Source: Natronospirillum sp965602035 | GTDB lineage: Bacteria > Pseudomonadota > Gammaproteobacteria > Pseudomonadales > Natronospirillaceae | Length of the DNA: 64,000 nucleotides | Direction of reading: 5' to 3' | Assembly (NCBI GenBank): GCA_965602035.1 | Contig: OZ271919.1 | Span: 1,054,001 to 1,118,000, forward strand | Shown: piece by piece, positions 12,519 to 21,995 of the stretch | Layout of the letters: every line of letters begins with the position of its first letter | How positions within the stretch are numbered: position 1 is the first letter of the stretch | Notes under the pieces: model-generated | The model's input: only the letters and a program-made list of their open reading frames with translations | What the model was told of the DNA's origin: nothing | Databases searched by the model: none | Made by a program: the position numbers and the translations under genes

Positions 12519-14018
12519 TTAAACCGATGCCAAGGGTTTCATATGGGGGAAAAGAATGACGTCTTTAATGGTCGGACTGTCTGTGAGAAACATAACCAGA
12601 CGATCAATACCAATACCCTCACCCGCTGTCGGTGGCAGACCATACTCCAGAGCACGAACAAAATCGGCGTCGTAAAACATGGCTTCGTCATCACCGGCAT
12701 CCTTTTCCGCAACCTGGGCACGGAATCGTTCCGCCTGATCCACGGGATCGTTCAGCTCTGAAAAGCCATTGGCTATTTCCCGGCCACCGAGGAAAAACTC
12801 GAATCGGTCTGTTACTTCCGGGTTGTCATCGTTACGACGTGCCAGTGGTGACACTTCGGCCGGATACTCCGTGATAAATAACGGGCCTTTCAGCTTATCC
12901 TCGACCGTTTCTTCAAATATCTCGGTCAGAATCTTGCCAGTGCCCCACCCCGGCTGCACGCCGATGCCGAGCCTGCCGGCCCAGGCGGCCAGAGAGTCGC
13001 GCGAACTGAGCTCCGGCGCCGTTACATCAGGATTATATTTCAGTACTGCTTCATGCATCGTCAGGCGCTCAAACGCCGGGCCGAAATCGAACGTCTCTCC
13101 CTGATAGGTCACAACGGTTTTCCCCAACACGTCCGTTACCAGTTGACGCAGCAATTCTTCGGTAAGGTCCATGAGCTCATGATAATCCGTGAACGCCTGG
13201 TAGAATTCGAGCATGGTGAATTCCGGATTATGACGCGTAGAAACACCTTCATTACGGAAATTCCGGTTTATTTCAAATACCCGCTCGAAGCCGCCGACAA
13301 CCAACCGTTTCAGGTAAAGCTCAGGTGCCACGCGAAGATACATATCGATATCCATCGCGTTGTGGTGGGTGATAAAGGGTCGCGCAGTTGCACCGCCCGG
13401 AATGACCTGCAGCATCGGCGTTTCCACTTCCATGAATCGCCGTGCCGTGAAAAACTGCCGGATATGGGAAATTACCGCGGCGCGGATAAAAAAGGCATCG
13501 CGCGTCTCGGTATTTACCATCAGGTCAACGTAGCGCTGGCGATAGCGGGCCTCCTGATCGGAAAGGCCTTTATGCTTTTCCGGAAGTGGACGCAGTGTCT
13601 TGTTCAGCAGCCTTGGCGTCTCCATATCAACATACAGGTCGCCTTTCCCGGATTTCTGCAGCGTACCCTCGGCGCCAACAATGTCACCCATATCCCAGGA
13701 TTTTATGCCGGTCAGGGTATCTTTGGGCAATGCCTTGCGATTGACATATAACTGGATTCGCCCGGTCATATCCTGCATCACCAGGAAAGCGCCACGGTTC
13801 AGCATAATCCGACCAGCGACGCTGACCCGGACACCGGCTTCTGCCAGGGCTTCTTTCGTCCACTCGCCATATTGCGCCTGCAGGTCTGCCGCATAATGTT
13901 CGCGCCGGAAATCACTGGGAAACGGTGTACCGGCTGATTTCCAGTTGTTCAGCTTCTCCAGCCGCTGCGCCACAATGCGGTTTTCTTCCTGGAGGTTGTT
14001 TTCCACGTCATCTGTCAT
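12519..14018 (-). CDS. lysS: Lysyl-tRNA synthetase, class II
   Basis: This 499-residue enzyme charges tRNA-Lys with lysine using ATP. The N-terminal OB-fold anticodon-binding domain spans about 55-150 (VSVAGRIMLNRGAFLVMQD). The class II core contains motif 1 (RFMEVETPMLQVIPGGA), motif 2 (FEINRNFRNEGVSTRHNPEFTM) and motif 3 (GEGIGIDRLVMFLTDS). The LysRS signature GGREIANGFSELNDP is present. Length and sequence are normal. It lies 14 bp after prfB, the same lysS-prfB arrangement as in E. coli and Pseudomonas, so the two are probably co-transcribed. Confidence 0.97.
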   Translation of the reverse strand: MTDDVENNLQEENRIVAQRLEKLNNWKSAGTPFPSDFRREHYAADLQAQYGEWTKEALAEAGVRVSVAGRIMLNRGAFLVMQDMTGRIQLYVNRKALPKDTLTGIKSWDMGDIVGAEGTLQKSGKGDLYVDMETPRLLNKTLRPLPEKHKGLSDQEARYRQRYVDLMVNTETRDAFFIRAAVISHIRQFFTARRFMEVETPMLQVIPGGATARPFITHHNAMDIDMYLRVAPELYLKRLVVGGFERVFEINRNFRNEGVSTRHNPEFTMLEFYQAFTDYHELMDLTEELLRQLVTDVLGKTVVTYQGETFDFGPAFERLTMHEAVLKYNPDVTAPELSSRDSLAAWAGRLGIGVQPGWGTGKILTEIFEETVEDKLKGPLFITEYPAEVSPLARRNDDNPEVTDRFEFFLGGREIANGFSELNDPVDQAERFRAQVAEKDAGDDEAMFYDADFVRALEYGLPPTAGEGIGIDRLVMFLTDSPTIKDVILFPHMKPLASV

Positions 14019-14032
14019 AGTCGGGATTCGCT

Positions 14033-15128
14033 CTACAAGCCTTTCTTCAGCGATGCTTCAATAAATGGATCCAGTGCGCCGTTCAGCACTGATTGGGTGT
14101 TGTGCGACTCCACACCGGTGCGCAGGTCTTTGATGCGGCCATCGTCCAGTACGTAGGAGCGAATCTGACTTCCCCAGCCGATGTCGGATTTGCTGTCTTC
14201 CACTTCCTGTGCCGCTTCGTTGCGCTTCTGCAGCTCCAGTTCATAGAGCTTGGCGCGCAACTGCTTCATCGCCATATCCTTGTTGGCGTGCTGCGACCGA
14301 CCCTGTTGACACTGTGTGACCACACCTGTCGGCAGGTGCGTAATACGCACCGCGGATTCTGTTCGGTTAACGTGCTGACCGCCGGCGCCCGAGGCCCGAT
14401 AAACGTCGATTCGCAGATCCGCCGGGTTGATGTCCACCTCGATGTTGTCGTCCACTTCCGGCGAGACAAAGACGGCCGCGAATGAGGTGTGACGGCGATT
14501 ACCGGAGTCAAAGGGTGATTTGCGCACGAGCCGGTGCACGCCGGATTCCGTGCGCAGCCAGCCGAAGGCGTACTCCCCCTCCACATGGACTGTGGCACTC
14601 TTGATGCCGGCCACCTCCCCGGGAGAGGCTTCCATCAGGGTCATTTTCAGCCCCTTGGCTTCACCCCAGCGCAGGTACATGCGGAGCAACATTTCAGCCC
14701 AATCCTGAGCCTCCGTGCCGCCACTGCCGGATTGGATGTCCAGATAGGCACTGGAGGCGTCCATTTCACCGCTGAACATGCGCTGGAATTCGAGGCGCTC
14801 GAGCTCCGCGATCAGGCCATCAAGGTCACCGGCAACCTCTGCCAGGGTGTCTTCATCGTTCTCTTCTACCGCCAGGTCCAGCAAATCGCCGAGGTCGGCG
14901 CTGCCCTGGTCGAGTTTTTCGATGGTCCGCACGATCGTCTCAAGCTGGCTTCGCTCCTGGCCGAGCTTCTGTGCGGTGTCCGGATTATTCCAGACATCGG
15001 GCTGTGCCAGTTCCCGCTCTACTTCTTCCAGTCGCTCTCGCTTCTGGTCGTAGTCAAAGATACCCCCTAAGCACGTCTGCGCGTGCTCGAACATCCTGAA
15101 TCGACTCTCTGATCGCGTTGACTTCCAC
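14033..15128 (-). CDS. prfB: Peptide chain release factor 2 with programmed +1 frameshift
   Basis: RF2 terminates translation at UGA and UAA. The gene starts at GTG 15128 (GGAG seven bases upstream). After 24 codons it meets an in-frame TGA (15056-15054) and resumes in the +1 frame at GAC 15055, giving 364 residues; E. coli RF2 has 365. The stop-recognition motif SPF (RKSPFDSGNRRHTSF) and the catalytic GGQ (SGAGGQHVNRTESA) are both visible. A simple ORF call starting at a downstream ATG would miss the N-terminus. It is followed by lysS. Confidence 0.96.
15053..15068 (-). promoter_or_regulatory. prfB programmed +1 frameshift site
   Basis: The minus strand reads AGG GGG TAT CTT TGA C, the canonical RF2 autoregulatory site: an internal Shine-Dalgarno-like AGGGGG three bases before the slippery CTT, followed by TGA-C, a weak stop context. 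Low RF2 lets the ribosome slip to GAC and complete the protein. Confidence 0.96.
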
Positions 15129-15208
15129 CAGAATCTCCTTTGGTTGTCTGACTGTCTGCGGGCGACGGATTCTAGCAGAATGCCCCGGCACCGTCTAAAG
15201 CGTCACCA

Positions 15209-16987
15209 TCAACCTGACGCGTCACCGGCAACGACGGCCTGTCGCACCATGATCTGCACCTGCTCGCGGCCGCGGAAGCGATTGATGGTCAGGACGTACA
15301 ACAATTCGGCCCGCGCCGGTATGGGTTCGTTCTGCGCCCAGGGGCAACGGAACCAGATGGCATCCACCGCCTGGGGCGCTTCTGCGGTGTCAGGCGATAA
15401 ACGCAGTTTGAGATGACCGCCATTCAGCCAGCGACCGTCGACCACCCGGAACGTATTGCAGAAAACCGGTTCCGGGCATCCCTGGCCCCAGGGGCCCAGT
15501 GACTCGATTTCACGGGCTCTGGACAGGCTCAGTTCAGATTGCGCCAGCGCACCATCGTGATACACGCGGGTTGTCCATGCCTCGTCGGGAACCAGTTCCT
15601 GTGCCGCCTGGTGCAACGCTTCCTGCAGTTGCTGCAAACGGTGCTCAGCAACGGTGAGGCCGGCGGCCATGGCATGACCGCCGAAGCGAATCAGCAGGCC
15701 CGGCCAGTTGGCATCCACCCAGGCAAGAACGTCGCGTATATGTACACCGGGAATCGAGCGAGCTGACCCTTTGTAGCACCCCGGCTCGTCGGACGGACAG
15801 AGTGCCAGCACCGGTTGATTCAACTGCTCTTTCAATTGCCCGGCGACCAGCCCGACAATGCCTTCGTGCCAGGACGCCTGCCAGAGCACCTGTATGCCCG
15901 GCGCGGACGCCCGGGACGCAGACACCGGAAGCAGCGCGGAGGCATCCTCGACCATGTCTTTCTGGCGTTCCTTCCGATCCCGGTTCCTGGTTTCCAGCAC
16001 GCTGGCCAGGTCTTCCGCCTCAACGACGGATTCAGCGAGCAGGCAGCGTATACCAATGGTCATGTCATCCATGCGTCCGGCCGCGTTCAACCGGGGGCCG
16101 ATGACAAAACCGAAATCCTGACTGGAAAGGTATCGGGGATCACGTCCGGCAAGGTCGAGAATCGCCTGCAGGCCCGGGCGCAGGTGGCCCGCTCTCATGC
16201 GGCGCAGCCCCTGTTCCACCAGGACGCGGTTGTTGCCATCGAGGGTCACTACATCGGCAATGGTGGCCAGAGCGACGAGATCCAGATAATCCCCGAGGTT
16301 CGGCGGTAGCCAGCCGGTATCTGCCCAGCGGTCCATGGCCTGTTGGCGCAGGCGCATTAACAGGTAAAAGGCGACGGTACAGCCGCAGGCTGCTTTCGAG
16401 GGAAACCCGCAGCCCGGCTGATTCGGGTTTACGGTAATGTCGGCGGGGCAAGGGGTCTCCCCCGGCAGGTGATGATCGGTCACGAGTACCCGAACGCCCG
16501 CCGCCTGTGCCGCCCGGATACCGTCGTGGCTGGCGATACCGTTGTCCACAGTGATTATCCAGTCCGGTGCGGGCCCGGAGGCCAGCATTTCTTCCACCAA
16601 CGACACTGTCAGGCCATAGCCATGGCGAAACCGGTTTGGCACCCGAAAGTCGACACGGGCCTGGAAGTGATGCGTCAGTGCGTGAACGAGCAATGCTGTG
16701 GCGGTGGCACCGTCGACATCATAGTCACCAACCACCCAGAGTGACTGACGGTTATCGATCGCATTGAGCAGCGAATCGGCGGCTTCGGAGAGGCCCACCA
16801 TGGTATCGGGGGGCAGCAGTTCATGCAGAGTCAGGGAATCGGCCGGCCCGGACAGACCACGACTGGCCAACAGACGCAGAGCACAGTTGGAGAGACCGGG
16901 CCAGTGGTCCGCGAGTGCGGCAAGCCCGGCACTGTCTGCCGATCGCTGTACCAGTTGAACGGGCGAGACAACCGCCGATGAATTCAT
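15209..16987 (-). CDS. recJ: Single-strand DNA exonuclease RecJ
   Basis: This 592-residue 5'-3' ssDNA exonuclease acts in recombination and mismatch repair. The DHH-family motifs are visible: DYDVDGATATALLVHAL (near residue 100), ITVDNGIASHDGI, VLVTDHHLPGETPCPADITVNPNQPGCGFP and the DHHA1 motif IRFGGHAMAAGLTV. The C-terminal OB-like domain is present, and length equals the family norm (577 in E. coli). ATG 16987 has AGGAAGG upstream. It lies 55 bp after thrC and 80 bp before the prfB start region. Confidence 0.96.
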   Translation of the reverse strand: MNSSAVVSPVQLVQRSADSAGLAALADHWPGLSNCALRLLASRGLSGPADSLTLHELLPPDTMVGLSEAADSLLNAIDNRQSLWVVGDYDVDGATATALLVHALTHHFQARVDFRVPNRFRHGYGLTVSLVEEMLASGPAPDWIITVDNGIASHDGIRAAQAAGVRVLVTDHHLPGETPCPADITVNPNQPGCGFPSKAACGCTVAFYLLMRLRQQAMDRWADTGWLPPNLGDYLDLVALATIADVVTLDGNNRVLVEQGLRRMRAGHLRPGLQAILDLAGRDPRYLSSQDFGFVIGPRLNAAGRMDDMTIGIRCLLAESVVEAEDLASVLETRNRDRKERQKDMVEDASALLPVSASRASAPGIQVLWQASWHEGIVGLVAGQLKEQLNQPVLALCPSDEPGCYKGSARSIPGVHIRDVLAWVDANWPGLLIRFGGHAMAAGLTVAEHRLQQLQEALHQAAQELVPDEAWTTRVYHDGALAQSELSLSRAREIESLGPWGQGCPEPVFCNTFRVVDGRWLNGGHLKLRLSPDTAEAPQAVDAIWFRCPWAQNEPIPARAELLYVLTINRFRGREQVQIMVRQAVVAGDASG

Positions 16988-17042
16988 GCGCCTTCCTGTG
17001 AATCAGGGAGATCCTGACTCCGAATAAGACATCGGCCCGGAG

Positions 17043-18440
17043 TCAGTGACCGAACACACGCTCCGCCATGTGCGCCTGTACCGTGTCGAGATCCGCTGAC
17101 ACAACATCAAAGCGCTCCTGACGCGACATCAGGTCACTCAGGTGCGATGGCAGATCCGGCGACTGCAGGCCTGATCGTTCGACGGCTTCGGCAAACTTGA
17201 CCGGATGCGCCGTACCCAGTGTCACCATGGGTACAGACTGCGAGCGTCGCACGGCACGCGCTGCCCGCACCCCAATGGCCGTGTGTGGATCAATCAGGTA
17301 GCCAGTTTCTTCATGCACCGCTCGGATCGTTTCACAGGTCTCATCGTCGTCGACCCGGGCGCTGTCGAACAGGCGACGGGCCTGTGCCAGAGCCGACTCA
17401 TGAATATCGGCATGGCCCTCGTTCATGGCGTCCATCACAGCGGACAGAGCCGCTCCGTCGCGACCGTAGAGATCAAACAGCAAGCGCTCGAAATTGGAGG
17501 AAACGACAATATCCATGCTCGGTGCCAGCGTGTGCACGAGTGGCCGGGCCTCATAGCGGGCTTCCGACATCAATCGATGCAGAACGTCATTGCGATTGGT
17601 GGCAATCACCAGTTGGTCGATGGGCAGCCCCATTCGCTGTGCCAGGTAGCCGGCGAAAATATCCCCGAAATTACCGGTCGGCACCGAAAAAGCCACCTTC
17701 CGGTCGGGTCCGCCCAGGTTCAGTGCAGCGTAGAAGTAGTAAACAATCTGAGCCATGATCCGGGCCCAGTTGATCGAGTTGACCGCTACAAGCCGGCGCT
17801 CACCCCGCAGAAACGACTGATCGCGAAAACTGGCTTTAACCAGCTTCTGACAGTCGTCAAAGTTACCTTCGACCGCCAGATTGAAAATATTCTCACCCGG
17901 CACCGTGGTCATCTGCCGACGCTGTACGTCTGATACCCGCTCATGCGGGTACAGGATGAAGATGTCGATATTGTCACAACGGCGGCAGCCTTCGATGGCT
18001 GCCGAACCGGTATCGCCCGACGTTGCGCCCATGACAACCGCTTTTTCACCGCGTTTTTCCAACGCGGTGTCCAACAGACGGCCGAGCAGTTGCAGGGCAA
18101 AGTCCTTGAAAGCCAGGGTGGGGCCATGAAACAGCTCAAGCACATATTCGTTGTGGTCGAGCTGTTGGAGCGGGGCTACTGCCTTGTGCGCGAATACACT
18201 ATAGGTTTCGCGCACAATGTCGTTGAACGCCGCCTGGTCGATAAACCCGTCCACAAACGGCCAGAGCACACGCATGGCCAGTTCGTCGTACGGCAGGTCG
18301 CGCCAGCTCCGGATTTCCTCCAGGCTGTAAGAGGGCAATGTCTCGGGAACGTACAGGCCGCCGTCACTGGCCAGCCCGGTCAGCAGAACGTCTTCAAAGT
18401 CCAGGGCGGGAGCCTGCCCGCGCGTGCTGATGTATTTCAC
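17043..18440 (-). CDS. thrC: Threonine synthase
   Basis: This 465-residue PLP enzyme converts O-phosphohomoserine to threonine. The PLP lysine lies in PTLAFKDFALQLLG and a phosphate-binding loop in GATSGDTGSAAIEG; the N-terminal KYISTRGQAPALDFEDVLLTGLASDGGLY is typical of the Pseudomonas-like family. GTG 18440 is chosen because it matches the family start; an upstream ATG at 18470 lies inside hom. It begins four bases after the hom stop, so translation is probably coupled. Confidence 0.95.
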   Translation of the reverse strand: MKYISTRGQAPALDFEDVLLTGLASDGGLYVPETLPSYSLEEIRSWRDLPYDELAMRVLWPFVDGFIDQAAFNDIVRETYSVFAHKAVAPLQQLDHNEYVLELFHGPTLAFKDFALQLLGRLLDTALEKRGEKAVVMGATSGDTGSAAIEGCRRCDNIDIFILYPHERVSDVQRRQMTTVPGENIFNLAVEGNFDDCQKLVKASFRDQSFLRGERRLVAVNSINWARIMAQIVYYFYAALNLGGPDRKVAFSVPTGNFGDIFAGYLAQRMGLPIDQLVIATNRNDVLHRLMSEARYEARPLVHTLAPSMDIVVSSNFERLLFDLYGRDGAALSAVMDAMNEGHADIHESALAQARRLFDSARVDDDETCETIRAVHEETGYLIDPHTAIGVRAARAVRRSQSVPMVTLGTAHPVKFAEAVERSGLQSPDLPSHLSDLMSRQERFDVVSADLDTVQAHMAERVFGH

Positions 18441-18444
18441 GGCT

Positions 18445-19746
18445 TCAATCGGTTCCCAGTTGCTCGACACGTATGCGGATCACCTTGCCGATCACTGCCG
18501 TCTGGCCTTCCAGCTCGTCAATGGCGGCATTCATTTCACGCTCGATGACCGGCTGCGTCAGCAGGATAAGTGGCACGGTATCTTCGTCCGGCGCCGGCTC
18601 TTTCTGGATGATCGCTTCAATGTTGATACCGGAGTCGCTCAGAATATTGGCGATGCGGGCCATAACGCCCACCTCATCGGTTACCTGAAGGCGCAGGTAG
18701 TAGCTGGTTTCCACCGCAGACATGGGAACAACCTGAACGCCTTCGGCCCACTTGTGGTTGCCAAGGTGAGGCACCGCATGGCGGGTGTCGACCTCGCGCG
18801 CAACATCCACGATGTCCGCGATCACAGAGCTGGCCGTCGCTTCTGAGCCGGCACCTGGGCCGTAGTACATGGTCGGCCCCACGGCATCACCGTGCACGAG
18901 AATGGCATTCAGAACGCCGTTGACGTTGGCGAGCAGGCGGCTTTCCGGCACCAGGGTCGGATGAACCCGCATTTCCACACCTTCCTTGCCGCGCCGGGCA
19001 ATTCCCAGGTGCTTGATCCGGTAGCCCAGTTCTTCGGCGTACTGCACGTCATCCGGTGTAATCTGGCTGATGCCTTCGGTATAGACACTTTCAAACTGGA
19101 GCGGCACACCATAGGCGATGGACGCCAGAATCGTCAGCTTGTGCGCTGCATCGATACCTTCCACGTCAAAGGTGGGGTCTGCCTCGGCGTAGCCCAGATC
19201 CTGTGCTTCCTGCAGAACGTCTTCAAACTCACGACCCTTGTCGCGCATTTCCGTAAGAATGAAATTGCCGGTACCGTTGATGATTCCGGCCAGCCATTCG
19301 ATTTCATTCGCGACAAGGCCTTCGCGCAGTGCCTTGATGATGGGTATGCCACCGGCCACGGATGCTTCGAAAGCCACCGTGACGCCCCGCTCTTCCGCCG
19401 CCTGAAAAATGTCGTTGCCGTGCTGGGCAATCAGGGCCTTGTTGGCGGTGACCACATGCTTGCCATTGCGGATGGCCTCGAGCACCAGTTCCATGGCCGT
19501 TTCGACGCCGCCGATGAGCTCGACCAGTACATGTACCTCCGGGTCTCTGGCCACCGCGAAAACATCACGCGAAACTTTGACCTGAGAGGTGTCACAATCC
19601 GGGTGATCACGCCGCGACGCAACGTGGGTAATCCGGACCTCCCGCCCTGTGCGACGATTAATGGACACATTGTTGCGATGCAGCACGTTGAAGGTGCCGC
19701 TGCCTACGGTACCGAGACCGCAAATGCCGACGTTGACGGGTTTCAA
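18445..19746 (-). CDS. hom: Homoserine dehydrogenase
   Basis: This 433-residue enzyme reduces aspartate semialdehyde to homoserine. Visible are the N-terminal dinucleotide fold (VGICGLGTVGSGTFNVL), the catalytic region around AGIINGTGNFILTEM, and a C-terminal ACT domain from about residue 350 (YYLRLQVTDEVGVMARIANILSDSGINIEAI), which usually senses threonine. It is monofunctional, without a fused aspartokinase. The start is TTG 19746 with GGGAG upstream; the protein then begins KPVNVGICGLG as in Pseudomonas. It is the first gene of hom-thrC. Confidence 0.95.
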   Translation of the reverse strand: MKPVNVGICGLGTVGSGTFNVLHRNNVSINRRTGREVRITHVASRRDHPDCDTSQVKVSRDVFAVARDPEVHVLVELIGGVETAMELVLEAIRNGKHVVTANKALIAQHGNDIFQAAEERGVTVAFEASVAGGIPIIKALREGLVANEIEWLAGIINGTGNFILTEMRDKGREFEDVLQEAQDLGYAEADPTFDVEGIDAAHKLTILASIAYGVPLQFESVYTEGISQITPDDVQYAEELGYRIKHLGIARRGKEGVEMRVHPTLVPESRLLANVNGVLNAILVHGDAVGPTMYYGPGAGSEATASSVIADIVDVAREVDTRHAVPHLGNHKWAEGVQVVPMSAVETSYYLRLQVTDEVGVMARIANILSDSGINIEAIIQKEPAPDEDTVPLILLTQPVIEREMNAAIDELEGQTAVIGKVIRIRVEQLGTD

Positions 19747-19797
19747 TGGAGGCTCCCTGTGACTTTTGCTGTGAGTTTCGCGTGTAAACGGAGCGGC

Positions 19798-19826
19798 AAC
19801 ATAAGCCTTTACCGGAACCCTGTCAA
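19798..19826 (-). promoter_or_regulatory. Promoter of hom-thrC
   Basis: On the minus strand, -35 TTGACA (19826-19821), a 17-bp spacer and -10 TATGTT (19803-19798) predict a leader of about 45 bases before the TTG start. No threonine-rich leader peptide or attenuator is visible in it. Confidence 0.7.
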
Positions 19827-19843
19827 TTCAGGGCTCCGGACGC

Positions 19844-19872
19844 AAAAAGGGCCAACCCGATCAGGTCAGCCC
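19844..19872 (-). terminator. Terminator of the rpsP-rimM-trmD-rplS operon
   Basis: On the minus strand a 9-bp stem (GGGCTGACC with GGTTGGCCC, two G-U pairs, 6-base loop) is followed by TTTTT. It lies 39 bp after the rplS stop and just upstream of the hom promoter. Confidence 0.8.
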
Positions 19873-19910
19873 TCCCTGTTTGGCTGAGGTTACCCTGCAT
19901 CAGGGGATGA

Positions 19911-20267
19911 TCAGTTGATCTTTTCCTTGATGCGGGCGCTCTTACCGGACCGCTCACGCAGATAGTACAGTTTAGCCTGACGCACATCACCGCGGCGAAC
20001 GACACGGATGCTGTCAACCAGCGGGCTGTACGTCTGGAAGGTACGCTCCACACCGACACCGTGTGACACCTTGCGTACGGTAAACGCGGAATTCAGTCCG
20101 CGGTTGCGCCGCCCGATCACTACGCCTTCGAAAGCCTGAAGGCGTTCACGCTGCCCCTCGACCACTTTCACCTGAACGACCACGGTATCCCCCGGACCGA
20201 ACTCGGGCACTTCCTTGCCCATCTGCTCTTTCTCGAGCGCCTGAATAATGCTGTTTTGGTTACTCAT
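19911..20267 (-). CDS. rplS: 50S ribosomal protein L19
   Basis: This 118-residue L19 lies at the 30S-50S interface. Family motifs are visible: PEFGPGDTVVVQVKVVEG, RLQAFEGVVIGRRNRGLNSAFTVRK, VERTFQTYSPLVDSI and AKLYYLRERSGKSARIKE. The length is normal. The ATG overlaps the trmD stop (ATGA). It is the last gene of the classic S16-RimM-TrmD-L19 operon. Confidence 0.97.
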   Translation of the reverse strand: MSNQNSIIQALEKEQMGKEVPEFGPGDTVVVQVKVVEGQRERLQAFEGVVIGRRNRGLNSAFTVRKVSHGVGVERTFQTYSPLVDSIRVVRRGDVRQAKLYYLRERSGKSARIKEKIN

Positions 20268-21034
20268 AACTCCGACTCCTGAACTTTGGATGACCGGTCG
20301 CCGTAATCACGCCGGAATTCATCCAACAAGGTTTTTTCCTCTTCTGTCAGCGCTTTCGCGGCCAACAGATCCGGGCGCCGCAGCCAGGTCCTGCCCAGCG
20401 CCTGCTGCAAACGCCAACGGCGTATTTTTTCATGGTCTCCACTGCGCAATACCGCCGGCACAGTGCGACCGCCAATTTCTTCCGGACGCGTATAATGCGG
20501 GCAATCCAACAGACCCGCCGCAAAGGAATCCTGAACCGCAGAAAGTTCGTGGTTCAGCACTCCCGGCTGGAGCCGGATAATGGCATCCAGCATGGCCAGA
20601 GCGGCCGGCTCACCACCGCTCAGAACAAAATCACCGACTGACCATTCCTCGTCGATCTCCGATTCCAGCACACGCTCGTCAACGCCTTCGTAGCGACCGC
20701 AGACCAGCACAATGTGACTGCGTTGCGCCAGTTCCTCCACGCCCGACTGCGTTAACCGTCGGCCCTGGGGCGACAGGTAGATCGTTCGCACCGGCGCTCC
20801 GGCAGCCGCCCGGGCCGCACGGATTGCCGCCTGCAGCGGCTCTACCTTCATCACCATCCCGGGGCCGCCGCCAAAGGGCCGGTCATCCACGGTACGGTGC
20901 ACGTCGTGTGTGTAATCTCTCGGGTTCCAGCAGTCGAGGGATACCACCCCTTTCTGCACCGCCCGGCCCGACACTCCGCAGTCGGTCAGTGCCCGGAACA
21001 TCTCCGGGAACAGGGTGACAACACCGGCCCACAT
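20264..21034 (-). CDS. trmD: tRNA (guanine37-N1)-methyltransferase
   Basis: This 256-residue SPOUT-class enzyme adds the N1-methyl group to G37 of tRNAs, preventing frameshifting. The start ATG 21034 (MWAGVVTLFPEMFRALTD) has GAGGGAA upstream; a longer frame is not used by the family. The SAM-binding trefoil knot is visible in IVLVCGRYEGVDERV and SVGDFVLSGGEPAALAMLDAIIRLQPGVL. It overlaps rplS and lies 7 bp after rimM. Confidence 0.97.
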   Translation of the reverse strand: MWAGVVTLFPEMFRALTDCGVSGRAVQKGVVSLDCWNPRDYTHDVHRTVDDRPFGGGPGMVMKVEPLQAAIRAARAAAGAPVRTIYLSPQGRRLTQSGVEELAQRSHIVLVCGRYEGVDERVLESEIDEEWSVGDFVLSGGEPAALAMLDAIIRLQPGVLNHELSAVQDSFAAGLLDCPHYTRPEEIGGRTVPAVLRSGDHEKIRRWRLQQALGRTWLRRPDLLAAKALTEEEKTLLDEFRRDYGDRSSKVQESEL

Positions 21035-21041
21035 AATTCCC

Positions 21042-21572
21042 TCAGAAGTCCGGGTCCCAGTCGACGGTGATGCGTTCGGCATCAAGGTCCACTGATTCCA
21101 CCGAAACCCCCGGCACATACGGTATCAGCCGTTCGTGCTGGGAATCCTGCGGATCTGTGCTGTGCACAATCATCACATCGTTGGCGCCACCCGCGCTGAT
21201 CAGGTGACTGACCCGCCCCAGGTCCCGGCCTTCCGTGTTGATGACGCTGCACCCCTCCAGTTGCCACCAGTAGTACTCGCCTTCGGCGAGCTCCGGCAGC
21301 TGAGCCCGCTCTACCCGGATCTCGAACCCGGCGAATGTTTCCGCCGTGGCCCGGTCATTGACCCCTTCCAGGTGAGCAATCATGCCCTTGCCGTGCGACT
21401 TGCCCTTGTCCGCGCGCACTGTTTTCACTTCCCCGTCACGGGTCAGCGTCCACTCAGGATAATCCAGTATCTGATCCATCGGGTCGGTGTAGGAGAAGAT
21501 TTTCAACCACCCCTTGACGCCGTAAACCGATGTGATCTTACCCAGTGTTATCAGCGCTGATTGCTCAGACAT
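21042..21572 (-). CDS. rimM: 16S rRNA processing protein RimM
   Basis: This 176-residue maturation factor binds ribosomal protein S19 during assembly of the 30S head. The N-terminal RimM barrel is visible (LGKITSVYGVKGWLKIFSYTDP), then a PRC-barrel domain from about residue 100 (LAEGEYYWWQLEGCSVINTEGRDLGRVSHL, then ANDVMIVHS). Length is typical (about 170-180). It is encoded between rpsP and trmD as in E. coli. Confidence 0.96.
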   Translation of the reverse strand: MSEQSALITLGKITSVYGVKGWLKIFSYTDPMDQILDYPEWTLTRDGEVKTVRADKGKSHGKGMIAHLEGVNDRATAETFAGFEIRVERAQLPELAEGEYYWWQLEGCSVINTEGRDLGRVSHLISAGGANDVMIVHSTDPQDSQHERLIPYVPGVSVESVDLDAERITVDWDPDF

Positions 21573-21599
21573 GGTCTGCCAACGGCGTCCGTTGACGGC

Positions 21600-21854
21600 T
21601 TACGCCGCCTGTTGCTTACGATACTGCTTGACCAACTGCTTTACGCGGTCGGTCGGCCGTGCGCCCTTGCCTACCCAGTAGTCGACGCGATCGACGTCTA
21701 CACGCAGCGCTTCTTCGCCGCCGCGGGCAATGGGGTTAAAAAAGCCGACATGCTCGATGAACCGGCCGTCGCGCGGGTTACGGCTGTCTGCCACCGCGAT
21801 TCTGTAAAATGGGCGCTTTTTCGCCCCACTACGAGACAAACGAATGACTACCAT
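21600..21854 (-). CDS. rpsP: 30S ribosomal protein S16
   Basis: This 84-residue protein starts at ATG 21854 with AGGAGG upstream (VVIRLSRSGAKKRPFYRIAV). The S16 signature continues with DSRNPRDGRFIEHVGFFNPIA and ends KQYRKQQAA. An ORF extension to 21890 is not in the family. It is the first gene of the rpsP-rimM-trmD-rplS operon. Confidence 0.97.
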   Translation of the reverse strand: MVVIRLSRSGAKKRPFYRIAVADSRNPRDGRFIEHVGFFNPIARGGEEALRVDVDRVDYWVGKGARPTDRVKQLVKQYRKQQAA

Positions 21855-21957
21855 CGCGTCCTCCTGGTTGCGGGCAGGCTTTGAAATCACCTGCCGTTTC
21901 AGCGATACGGCCGGGCCACTCCCGAAACCGAAATTCGTCCAAAACCATTACTGAATT

Positions 21958-21982
21958 GTTGCCCTGAGAAACCCGGGGCAAC
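21958..21982 (-). other. Hairpin near the 5' end of the rpsP leader RNA
   Basis: On the minus strand GTTGCCC (21982-21976) can pair with GGGCAAC (21964-21958), giving a 7-bp stem with an 11-base loop. It lies only a few bases after the predicted transcript start and about 100 bases before rpsP. There is no U-tract, so a terminator is unlikely. It may stabilise the message or be a control element. Confidence 0.45.
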
Positions 21983-21995
21983 CATGGGAGCGCGA

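Noticed and set aside
19747..19797. Threonine attenuator in the hom leader
   Set aside because: No Thr/Ile-rich peptide or terminator/antiterminator pair is visible.
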